From: Methanobacterium_D oryzae
Lineage (GTDB): Archaea; Methanobacteriota; Methanobacteria; Methanobacteriales; Methanobacteriaceae
Assembly: GCF_050433505.1 (NCBI RefSeq)
Contig: NZ_JBNPXC010000002.1
Location: 372,001 to 436,000 of the forward strand
DNA length: 64,000 nt
Direction: 5' to 3'
The notes under the pieces are model-generated. The model was given only the letters and a program-made list of their open reading frames with translations, made no database searches and was not told the origin of the DNA. Positions 28,904 through 36,550 of the stretch are shown one piece after another (position 1 is the stretch's first letter; each line of letters opens with the position of its first letter). The position numbers and the translations under genes were made by a program.

Positions 28904-29413
28904 CTATTCTTTAATTATTGCATATAACGCTTGATTATGTATTTTTCCCGATTTTATAACACTTTTCCTTAAAATTCCTTCAAGAACAAAACCATTTTTT
29001 TCAAGGACTCTTCTTGAGCCAATATTATTCTCAAGTGGAACTGCAAATATTCTTTCCAGTTTCAATGAATTAAATCCATAATCAATTATGCCTTTTAAGG
29101 CTAAGGATGTAATTCCTTTTCCCCAGTATTCTTCTCCTAACCAGTAACCAACTTCTGCTGAAATTCTTTCAATATCCTCACCAAGAGTGAGTCCAATACC
29201 ACCTACTGCTTCATCATTGACAGTTATTGCAAAAAAGCAATTATTATTCTTTGCAATTTCTATCCATTGTCTGCCATGATCATGTGTATATGGGAATGGA
29301 AAGCCATCTCTCAAATTATTGGCTATATTTAAGTTATTAGCATTTTTAATCAGATTTTCAAGGTCAGAAGGTTTCCATTTCCTTAATATACATTTATCAC
29401 ATTTAATTGTCAT
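28904..29413 (-). CDS. GNAT N-acetyltransferase (RimJ/RimL-like)
   Basis: 169-residue acetyl-CoA-dependent N-acetyltransferase. It shows the RimJ/RimL layout: CILRKWKPSDLENLI at the start, EVGYWLGEEYWGKGITSLAL with the acetyl-CoA loop (WGKGITS, about residues 97-103), and GSRRVLEKNGFVLEGILRKS in the C-terminal part. Likely target is a protein N-terminus or amino group, unknown. The start ATG 29413 follows a weak SD (aaaggttaataaatg). The frameshifted GNAT gene lies 11 bases downstream, so the pair was probably an operon. Confidence 0.9.
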   Translation of the reverse strand: MTIKCDKCILRKWKPSDLENLIKNANNLNIANNLRDGFPFPYTHDHGRQWIEIAKNNNCFFAITVNDEAVGGIGLTLGEDIERISAEVGYWLGEEYWGKGITSLALKGIIDYGFNSLKLERIFAVPLENNIGSRRVLEKNGFVLEGILRKSVIKSGKIHNQALYAIIKE

Positions 29414-29647
29414 TTATTAACCTTTGTACTGTTATTATTTTATCTTTAAAACATTATTTTTGTATTATTTACTTATTTATATGTATTTGCTATTTAATAG
29501 AAAGTGTTTTATTATATTAGTACGATTTTATATTATGAGCTTATATTAGAAATTTTCAGACTTGAACAAACCATATTTAGTTTATGTAAATTAAATTCTG
29601 TTTATTATCTGATGAGCTAATTGTAAAAACAATACTGGAGGTTTTTA

Positions 29648-30292
29648 ATGGTAAAATTTGCATCTTATGAAGTTAGAGATCTTTTTATATCTATGGCTGT
29701 TATTACTCTGGCATTTTCAATTTTTTTCCGTAATGATTATGATGGTAATTTTTTATTTTTGATTCCTGCAACATTAATAGGTGTGGTACCAGGTTTTCTT
29801 TTCCATGAACTGGCCCATAAATTTATGGCAATTAAATATGGGTTTGATGCAGAATTTAAGATGTATATGCCAGGATTATTTTTAGCCCTTGCAAGTTCTT
29901 TTTTTGGAATAATACTCGCTGCTCCAGGTGCAGTACATATTAATGGGGACAGAATGATATCTGATAAAGAAAATGGTAAAATTGCTATAGTAGGGCCATT
30001 AACCAACATTATATTAGCTATTTTGTTTGGGGTATTAGCTATTATTCTTCTGGTTATAGGCATTATCATCGATCCAAATTATGATAATTTCATAAATTCA
30101 CCATTAGGATACTTAGGTTACATTGGAGTAATAGGATTTCTAATAAATAGTGCTATGGCAGCTATTAACATGCTACCTTGGGGGATATTTGATGGATCTA
30201 AAGTATTTGACTGGAGTAAAATGATATGGGGCGTAATAGCAGCAATTGCTATTGTAATGGCCATAATTCCAATAATATTAATGATGCTATAA
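29648..30292 (+). CDS. M50-family (site-2-protease-like) membrane metalloprotease
   Basis: 214-residue integral membrane zinc protease of peptidase family M50. The HExxH motif is H53-ELA-H57 (GFLFHELAHKFMA) and the second metal motif is in NMLPWGIFDGSKVFDW (N-x2-P-x4-DG). About five or six spans. Related proteins cut within the membrane; the substrate is unknown. Start ATG has an excellent SD (actggaggt). It is a stand-alone gene. Confidence 0.9.
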   Translation: MVKFASYEVRDLFISMAVITLAFSIFFRNDYDGNFLFLIPATLIGVVPGFLFHELAHKFMAIKYGFDAEFKMYMPGLFLALASSFFGIILAAPGAVHINGDRMISDKENGKIAIVGPLTNIILAILFGVLAIILLVIGIIIDPNYDNFINSPLGYLGYIGVIGFLINSAMAAINMLPWGIFDGSKVFDWSKMIWGVIAAIAIVMAIIPIILMML

Positions 30293-30350
30293 GAATAGGG
30301 TATATATTATTCAAAAAATTGAGTATCTATTAAAAGGGGAGTTATAATTT

Positions 30351-30734
30351 TCAATTGATATCTTCAATGGAGATTATTTTCCCATCTTTAAATTTAAAAA
30401 CAGATTTATTTTGAAGTTTTATTAAATCATATTTTTTAAGTTCATCTGAGACATCTACAGCTAATACGCCTTTAAAATCAACTTTGTTTTCTACTATATC
30501 ATCACCAAACTTCTGTTCTAATATTTTCATTTCCCGTTTTTGAAACAGCGCAAATGCCTGTTCTATTTGATTTTTAAAGGCTATTTTGCCCTTTAATTCA
30601 AGAGTAACTTCTCCATTTGCAATATTTTTAAAAATCATATTTCTATGAAGGTCTTTAATCATTCCTTCAGAATCAAAGTTGTTATAAGCTCTAATATATT
30701 GATCAATAATTCTCTTCATTGATTTTTCTTTCAT
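30351..30734 (-). CDS. SnoaL/NTF2-like protein
   Basis: 127-residue single-domain protein with the NTF2-like cone fold pattern: N-terminal helix IIDQYIRAYNNFDSEGMIKDLHRNMIF, then strands ending in KSVFKFKDGKIISIEDI, as in SnoaL-like nuclear transport factor 2 family proteins. Such proteins may be isomerases, hydrolases or binding proteins; no catalytic residues can be assigned. The start ATG 30734 has a clear GAGGTATC upstream. Faces the M50 gene tail to tail. Confidence 0.75.
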   Translation of the reverse strand: MKEKSMKRIIDQYIRAYNNFDSEGMIKDLHRNMIFKNIANGEVTLELKGKIAFKNQIEQAFALFQKREMKILEQKFGDDIVENKVDFKGVLAVDVSDELKKYDLIKLQNKSVFKFKDGKIISIEDIN

Positions 30735-30864
30735 AGTGATACCTCTTCTGCATTTTTGTAAACCTGAATATTTTAGTATCTAATTTAGAGAATATAATTT
30801 CTATGGAATATTTAATAGGCTAAGCTAACTGTACTTTAATATTATTTTAACAACAAATTTAAAT

Positions 30865-31074
30865 TTAATTTGAATTTTTAAATGACCATGGGAGCCATAA
30901 AAGGGTAATTATTGCCCCTACGACCACTAAAGATATTATAAAAACTGCTATATTTTGCAAGATACTATAGGAGGCGGCGTAGAAGAATAACCATATTCCA
31001 AGAAACAGCATCCATAACAGGCCAATAATTACGGTAACGTATATCCTTTTAGGTTCTGGTTGTGGTTCATTCAT
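30865..31074 (-). CDS. Small two-span membrane protein
   Basis: About 69 residues, with a short acidic/proline N-terminus (NEPQPEPKRIY) and two hydrophobic spans (VTVIIGLLWMLFLGIWLFFY and ILQNIAVFIISLVVVGAIIT). The second ATG (31074) is preferred because gagtgg lies six bases upstream; the first ATG (31080) abuts that SD. No known function. Divergent from the MagIII-like gene. Confidence 0.7.
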   Translation of the reverse strand: MNEPQPEPKRIYVTVIIGLLWMLFLGIWLFFYAASYSILQNIAVFIISLVVVGAIITLLWLPWSFKNSN

Positions 31075-31134
31075 GTTCATCCACTCATTTTTAGATCAGT
31101 TATATAATTATATGGACGTATTTCTATTAGTATT

Positions 31135-31836
31135 ATGAGCAACTTAAAGGATCAGATTATCAAAATATACTATAAACTCTATGATCTTTATGGTCCACAG
31201 GGCTGGTGGCCCCTTATCAATCTAAATAGTATAAATCCTAATAAAACTGGCGCTATTAGGGGTTATCACCCTAAAAATTATGATCTTCCAAATGATAGAA
31301 ATGATATTTATGAAGTGATTCTTGGCGCAATTTTAACACAGAATACATCCTGGTTGCAAGCTGATAAAGCATTATTTAACCTAAATGAATTAAATGCAAT
31401 TGATCCTCAAAAATTATTAGAGTTAGATGATGAAGTATTAAAATTAGCGATAAAATGTGCAGGATTCTTAAATCAAAAAGCAATTTATCTTAGAGAAATT
31501 ACCAAGTTTTTCATTGAATTAAATGGAAAGATTCCAACAAGAAAAGAGCTACTTTCTGTTAAAGGCGTTGGAAATGAAACAGCTGATTCAATTTTACTTT
31601 ATGCATATAAACAGCCAGAATTTGTTGTTGATGCATATACAAAGAGGATATTTTCTTGTTTAGGGCTTGTAGATGAAAATATAAAATACATGGACTTAAA
31701 AAAATTATTTGAATCAAATCTCAAGAAAGATATAGTAATTTACAATGAATATCATGCTTTAATTGTAGAACATGCTAAAAGATATTACAATAAAAAGCCT
31801 TATGGATTAAATGATCCCTTACTGTCTCTATTATAA
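31135..31836 (+). CDS. Endonuclease III-like DNA glycosylase without Fe-S cluster (MagIII-like)
   Basis: Base-excision repair glycosylase of the HhH-GPD superfamily, 233 residues. The hairpin-helix-hairpin is in LLSVKGVGNETADSILLYAY and the catalytic Asp in FVVDAYTKR. The GPQGWWPL start and GVGxExAD motif resemble H. pylori MagIII (3-methyladenine glycosylase) rather than Nth. The Nth catalytic lysine in the hairpin is Glu here, and the C-terminal four-cysteine [4Fe-4S] motif is absent. TATA-like ttatataatta about 30 bases before ATG and no SD suggest a leaderless mRNA. Substrate inferred as alkylated purines. Confidence 0.85.
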   Translation: MSNLKDQIIKIYYKLYDLYGPQGWWPLINLNSINPNKTGAIRGYHPKNYDLPNDRNDIYEVILGAILTQNTSWLQADKALFNLNELNAIDPQKLLELDDEVLKLAIKCAGFLNQKAIYLREITKFFIELNGKIPTRKELLSVKGVGNETADSILLYAYKQPEFVVDAYTKRIFSCLGLVDENIKYMDLKKLFESNLKKDIVIYNEYHALIVEHAKRYYNKKPYGLNDPLLSLL

Positions 31837-31861
31837 TTATTCTTGAAATTAGGAGAAAATC

Positions 31862-32719
31862 ATGACCAAAAACACATTTTCAGATATCAGCGTTAGAATA
31901 ATTAAATTAACATTTAACAGCCGCTTTTTCTTAGCAAAGACATGTAGAAAAATTCCATATCTTGCAAAGATTGTAGATAACTTACTCTTTGAAGGTGATG
32001 ATATACAGGTACTTCCGCGTGATAATTCCATTAAGTCCATGAATACTGCAGAAATAAAAATAAATGCGGATATTGAAGTGCCAAAAGACATAGTATTGCC
32101 AAGTGAAGTTTTAAAAGAAATGATAAGGAAATCCAGATATCACTTTTTAATGGATTCCTGTATCTGCCGAGTTTCAAATGATTGTACGGATTATCCTCAT
32201 GAACCAGGATGTTTATTTTTAGGTAAAGGGTCTAAAAGGATATCTACTAAATTAGGAAAGGTAATTTCAAAAGAAGAAGCTCTTGAATATGTTGACAAAT
32301 GTCAAGAGGCAGGATTAGTAAACATTATCGGTAGAAATAAAATAGATAGTGTATGGTTAAATACAGGACCTAAAGAGGAGCTATTATCAATTTGTAGCTG
32401 CTGTCAATGTTGTTGTTTATGGAAGATGACTCCAGAACTTCCAGAAAATCTTGGAGGAAGCATTTCACCTATGACGGGGGTTCAAATAAACTTCAATGAA
32501 GATATTTGTAATGGCTGTGGAAAATGTGTAAATGTTTGTTTTATAAATGTAATTAGGGTTTTAGATGGAAAAGCCAATAAAGACATGGAAAAATGCAGAA
32601 TTTGCGGGCGATGCGCTGAAACATGTTCCAAAGGTGCAGTTAGAGTTGAAATTGCAGATGATGCTGTTGAGCACTCAATTAAACGTGTTGAACCTTTGGT
32701 AGATGTAGAATTAGAATAG
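31862..32719 (+). CDS. 4Fe-4S ferredoxin-domain protein with N-terminal cysteine cluster
   Basis: 285-residue cytoplasmic iron-sulfur protein. Residues about 95-125 hold DSCICRVSNDC and a nearby PGC. Residues about 175-190 hold CSCCQCCC. The C-terminus (about 213-265) is a two-cluster ferredoxin: CNGCGKCVNVC and CRICGRCAETCSKG. It resembles methanogen 4Fe-4S binding proteins of unknown partner. An SD ttaggaga precedes ATG 31862, 26 bases after the glycosylase gene, so co-transcription is plausible. Electron-transfer role inferred. Confidence 0.85.
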   Translation: MTKNTFSDISVRIIKLTFNSRFFLAKTCRKIPYLAKIVDNLLFEGDDIQVLPRDNSIKSMNTAEIKINADIEVPKDIVLPSEVLKEMIRKSRYHFLMDSCICRVSNDCTDYPHEPGCLFLGKGSKRISTKLGKVISKEEALEYVDKCQEAGLVNIIGRNKIDSVWLNTGPKEELLSICSCCQCCCLWKMTPELPENLGGSISPMTGVQINFNEDICNGCGKCVNVCFINVIRVLDGKANKDMEKCRICGRCAETCSKGAVRVEIADDAVEHSIKRVEPLVDVELE

Positions 32720-32873
32720 CTTCAAATTTAGTTTTGAATTTTAACTCATTTTAATCATTTAATGATATTCAACTTGTATATTTTTAAGTTATTAAGTTAA
32801 ATTATAAATATCTAAATAAATTATAAATGTTTAATTTAATTTGAAATTATAACAAGTATTATCTGGTGATTAT

Positions 32874-33848
32874 ATGCAGTTTCCAATTAGAAGAATGCGA
32901 AGATTAAGAAAAACACCACAAATAAGGAAGATTTTAAGCGAAACAAAGCTCAATCCAGAAGATTTCATTTATCCAATGTTTATTAAAGAAACCCTAAAAG
33001 ATGGTCAAAAAGAACATATCGATACAATGCCTGGCCAGTACAGATTTTCATCAAATGATGCAGTAGATGAAGCAAAAAAGCTTGAAGAAATTGGTTTATC
33101 TTCAGTTCTTTTATTTGGAATGCCAGAAGAAAAGAATGAAATTGCTTCATCAGCATATGCTGAAAATGGGATAGTTCAAAATACTGTGCGCAAATTAAAA
33201 GAAGAAACTGATTTGGTGGTTATAACTGATGTTTGCATGTGCCAGTATACTTCTCATGGGCACTGTGGAATAATTAAAGGTAATGAAATACTTAACGATG
33301 AGACCCTTGATTATCTTTCAAAAATAGCTGTTTCTCATGCTGAAGCTGGAGCTGATATTGTGGCTCCATCGGATATGATGGATGGAAGAGTAGATGCTAT
33401 TAGAGAAAGTCTTGATGTAAATGGCTATGATGATACGCTTATAATGTCTTATGCAGCCAAATATGCCTCAGCTTTTTATGCTCCATTTAGAGAAGCTGTA
33501 AGTTCTGCACCATCATTTGGTGATAGAAAAACATATCAAATGGATCCTTCAAATTTTAATGAAGCGTTAAGGGAAGCAGAGCTTGATTTAATTGAAGGAG
33601 CAGATATATTAATGGTAAAACCAGCAATAGCTTATCTTGATGTGATAAGAGCAATTAAAGATGAGTTTAATGTCCCCACTGCTGCTTATCAAGTAAGTGG
33701 TGAGTATTCAATGTTTAAAGCAGGAATAGAAGCAGGATATCTCACTGAAGAAGTAATATATGAATCTTTAGTTTCTATAAAACGTGCAGGGGCCGATCTT
33801 ATTATCTCCCATTTTACACCGGAATTTTTAAGGCAGTATAAAGGATAA
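32874..33848 (+). CDS. hemB: Porphobilinogen synthase (5-aminolevulinate dehydratase)
   Basis: Joins two 5-aminolevulinates to porphobilinogen for F430, cobamide and siroheme synthesis. 324 residues, full length. Schiff-base lysines lie in SYAAKYASAFYAPFREA and ILMVKPAIAYLD. The cysteine-rich metal site is ITDVCMCQYTSHGHCG, so it should be a zinc-type enzyme. ATG 32874 follows TGGTGAT. It precedes the CitG-like gene by a few bases and pheS after that, a likely transcription unit. The upstream step enzyme hemL is also in this window at 60489. Confidence 0.97.
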   Translation: MQFPIRRMRRLRKTPQIRKILSETKLNPEDFIYPMFIKETLKDGQKEHIDTMPGQYRFSSNDAVDEAKKLEEIGLSSVLLFGMPEEKNEIASSAYAENGIVQNTVRKLKEETDLVVITDVCMCQYTSHGHCGIIKGNEILNDETLDYLSKIAVSHAEAGADIVAPSDMMDGRVDAIRESLDVNGYDDTLIMSYAAKYASAFYAPFREAVSSAPSFGDRKTYQMDPSNFNEALREAELDLIEGADILMVKPAIAYLDVIRAIKDEFNVPTAAYQVSGEYSMFKAGIEAGYLTEEVIYESLVSIKRAGADLIISHFTPEFLRQYKG

Positions 33849-33886
33849 TTAATTTGACGAAAAACAAAATAATTGAGGAAATTAAA

Positions 33887-34795
33887 ATGGATCCAGAATT
33901 AATCGCAAAGATAGCACAAATTGCATCAGTACTTGAAGTTAGCGGTCATCCAAAACCGGGAAATGTTCACCGTACACAGGACTTTGATGACATGGTTTTT
34001 GAAGATTTCCTGATAAGTGGAGTTGTTATTGGAGATTTAATGAAAAAAGCCGCTAAAAGAGGGCAAAAATACAAAAATGACACATATTTACTGGATAAAA
34101 TTAGATTAGGTGAAATAATCAAAGAAGCTGTTCTTGAAACAGATAAATGGATAGGTAATAATACCAATTTAGGTATAACTCTACTTTTAGCTCCATTATC
34201 TGCTGCAGCAGGTATGAGTGATGATTTTACAGATTTAAGAGGCAATGTAGTCAAAGTTATGGAGGCTACGACTTCAGAGGATGCTGTAAATTTCTATGAT
34301 GCTATTAATATTGCAGATGCTGGGGGTATGGGGGAGCATGATGAATTAGATGTTGCAGATACAGAAGCTCGTGAAAAACTTATAGAAGATAATATTAGTA
34401 TGCATCAAGTGCTTGCCATGTCTTCTAAATGGGATTTATTATCGTATGAGCTTACTAATAGTATGCCTATAACATTTGAAATAGGATTTCCAACGTTTAG
34501 AGCTATAAAGGCAGAACATAGTATAAATAGGGCTACAGTCCAAACATTTCTAACAATACTTTCAAAAAATCCAGATACATTAATTTCAAGAAAATATGGC
34601 AATGATATGGCGAAAATGGTATCAGCAGATGCAGATTCAATACTCCAAAATGGGGGAATATTGACACCTCAAGGCGCAAGATTAATTCTTGAATTTGATA
34701 AGCAGCTATTAAGAAACAAATTAAATCCCGGTACAACTGCAGATTTAACTGCATCCTCAATAATGGTTGCATATCTAAATGAATTTGGGTTTTAA
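33887..34795 (+). CDS. CitG-like (triphosphoribosyl-dephospho-CoA synthase family) protein
   Basis: About 302 residues. Family motifs are EVSGHPKPGNVHRTQDFDDM (the CitG KPGNV/H loop), NTNLGITLLLAPL and the acidic DAINIADAGGMGEHDELDV. In citrate-lyase organisms CitG makes the triphosphoribosyl-dephospho-CoA prosthetic group. Methanogens lack that lyase, so the archaeal protein probably makes a related nucleotide product, unknown. ATG 33887 is chosen because ttgagga lies 7 bases upstream; TTG 33854 would start only 5 bases after hemB without an SD. Co-transcribed with hemB. Confidence 0.85.
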   Translation: MDPELIAKIAQIASVLEVSGHPKPGNVHRTQDFDDMVFEDFLISGVVIGDLMKKAAKRGQKYKNDTYLLDKIRLGEIIKEAVLETDKWIGNNTNLGITLLLAPLSAAAGMSDDFTDLRGNVVKVMEATTSEDAVNFYDAINIADAGGMGEHDELDVADTEAREKLIEDNISMHQVLAMSSKWDLLSYELTNSMPITFEIGFPTFRAIKAEHSINRATVQTFLTILSKNPDTLISRKYGNDMAKMVSADADSILQNGGILTPQGARLILEFDKQLLRNKLNPGTTADLTASSIMVAYLNEFGF

Positions 34796-34876
34796 AATTT
34801 ATTCATTTTAATCTGAATTTTAAATATAACTAATAAATAATGGCTGATTAATATATTAAAATAGGGAGTAGAAATT

Positions 34877-36406
34877 ATGCTTCAAAATATCATCGATGAA
34901 TTAACATTATATGAAAAAATGGTTTTAAAGGGATTGGAATCATTTAATTACGAAACAACACCAGAAAATATTGTAGAATCTCAGAACTTAAATATTAAAT
35001 CTGTAATGAGTGCAGCTGGTGCTTTAGAATCCAAAGGGCTTATAGAAGTTCAGAAGGATGTTGATGAAGTTATCAGTTTAAGCAATACAGGAAAAGAGTA
35101 TGCAGAGGAAGGATTACCTGAGCGAAGATTATTGAAAGTTTTAAATGATGAAAATGAGATTCCAATGAAAGATTTAGGTACTAAAGCTGATTTGGATTCT
35201 TCAGAAGTCAAAATCGCTATAGGATGGTTACTTAAAAAAAAGTGGGCTATAATTGATAAAGGTGTTGTAAAGATAACTGATGAAGGTCGTAACGCTGTAT
35301 CTAAAGAATACAGTGATGAACTATTATTAGATAAACTTCTTGAAGTTAATAAAATGCTCTTTTTTGACCCTTCTAAATTAATTAAAGAAGGTTTTGATCT
35401 TTTAAAGAAAAGAAAAGGAATATTGGACGTTAAAAAAGAACATAAATATTATTTAAAAGTAACTGAAAAGGGTAAACAGCTTCTTGATATGGGAATAGAA
35501 CTTAAAGAAGAGGCAACACAGCTTACGCATGAACAATTAAAAACAGGATCATGGAGAGATCTAAAATATAGAAGTTATGATGTTCATGCTGAGCATCCTG
35601 AAACTTTTCCTGGGAAAATGCATCCTTTACAAAGAACTATTGAAGATATAAGGCAAATATTTCTTAAAATGGGATTTACAGAATCAAGAGGTTCAATTTT
35701 AGAATCTGCATTCTGGAATTTCGATTGCCTTTTCCAACCTCAAGATCATGCAGCACGTGAAATGCAGGATACATTTTACATTAAAGAACCAAAGAATGTT
35801 AATCTTCCATCTAATAAGCTTGTAGAAAATGTTAGAATGGCTCATGAAACTGGAGGAAACACTGGTTCTGAAGGTTGGGGTTATTCATGGGATATTGAAG
35901 TTGCTAAACAGTCAGTACTTAGAACACATACTACTTGTGTATCTGCAAGGCATTTAGCTGAACATGAACCTCCCTTAAAAATGTTTTCAGTAGGAAGAGT
36001 ATTTAGAAGAGAAACCATTACTTATAAACATCTTCCTGAGTTTCATCAGGTTGAAGGGATTATAGCTGCAGAAGATATTACTTTCAGAAATCTTCTGGGG
36101 ATTTTAAAAGAGTTTTATCATAAACTTGGCTTTGAAGTTAGATTCAGGCCTGCATATTTCCCTTACACATATCTATCTGTAGAATGTGAGATTTATCTAC
36201 CTCATAAAGAAACATGGATAGAGCTTGGTGGTGCAGGAATGTTTAGACCTGAAGTTTTAGAGCCACTTGGAGTTGAAACACCAGTTGCAGCATTTGGCCT
36301 TGGAATTGAAAGATTAGCAATGCTTAGACTTGATATAAAAGATATAAGAATGCTCTACAAGAGTGATATTGGGTGGTTAAGACATTTACCAGTTAAACTA
36401 GACTAA
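34877..36406 (+). CDS. pheS: Phenylalanyl-tRNA synthetase alpha subunit
   Basis: Catalytic alpha subunit of the heterotetrameric synthetase that charges tRNA-Phe. 509 residues, the long archaeal/eukaryotic form with N-terminal winged-helix DNA/tRNA-binding-like repeats (about 1-190). The class II core follows: HPLQRTIEDIRQIFLKMGF (motif 1 region), RTHTTCVSARHL, FSVGRVFRRETITYKHLPEFHQVEG (motif 2), and AFGLGIERLAMLRLDIKDIR (motif 3). SD atagggag precedes ATG. The beta subunit pheT is not adjacent. Confidence 0.97.
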   Translation: MLQNIIDELTLYEKMVLKGLESFNYETTPENIVESQNLNIKSVMSAAGALESKGLIEVQKDVDEVISLSNTGKEYAEEGLPERRLLKVLNDENEIPMKDLGTKADLDSSEVKIAIGWLLKKKWAIIDKGVVKITDEGRNAVSKEYSDELLLDKLLEVNKMLFFDPSKLIKEGFDLLKKRKGILDVKKEHKYYLKVTEKGKQLLDMGIELKEEATQLTHEQLKTGSWRDLKYRSYDVHAEHPETFPGKMHPLQRTIEDIRQIFLKMGFTESRGSILESAFWNFDCLFQPQDHAAREMQDTFYIKEPKNVNLPSNKLVENVRMAHETGGNTGSEGWGYSWDIEVAKQSVLRTHTTCVSARHLAEHEPPLKMFSVGRVFRRETITYKHLPEFHQVEGIIAAEDITFRNLLGILKEFYHKLGFEVRFRPAYFPYTYLSVECEIYLPHKETWIELGGAGMFRPEVLEPLGVETPVAAFGLGIERLAMLRLDIKDIRMLYKSDIGWLRHLPVKLD

Positions 36407-36550
36407 TAAACTATTCAACCCTTTATTTTTAGTTTAAATCTTTATTTTTTAAACATGATATTGAATTTTTTTTCATAAATTTGATATAATATTATAGATA
36501 AATATTCAATGATAAATATTGTTTCGTAAATTAATTATTTAGGGGATTTA

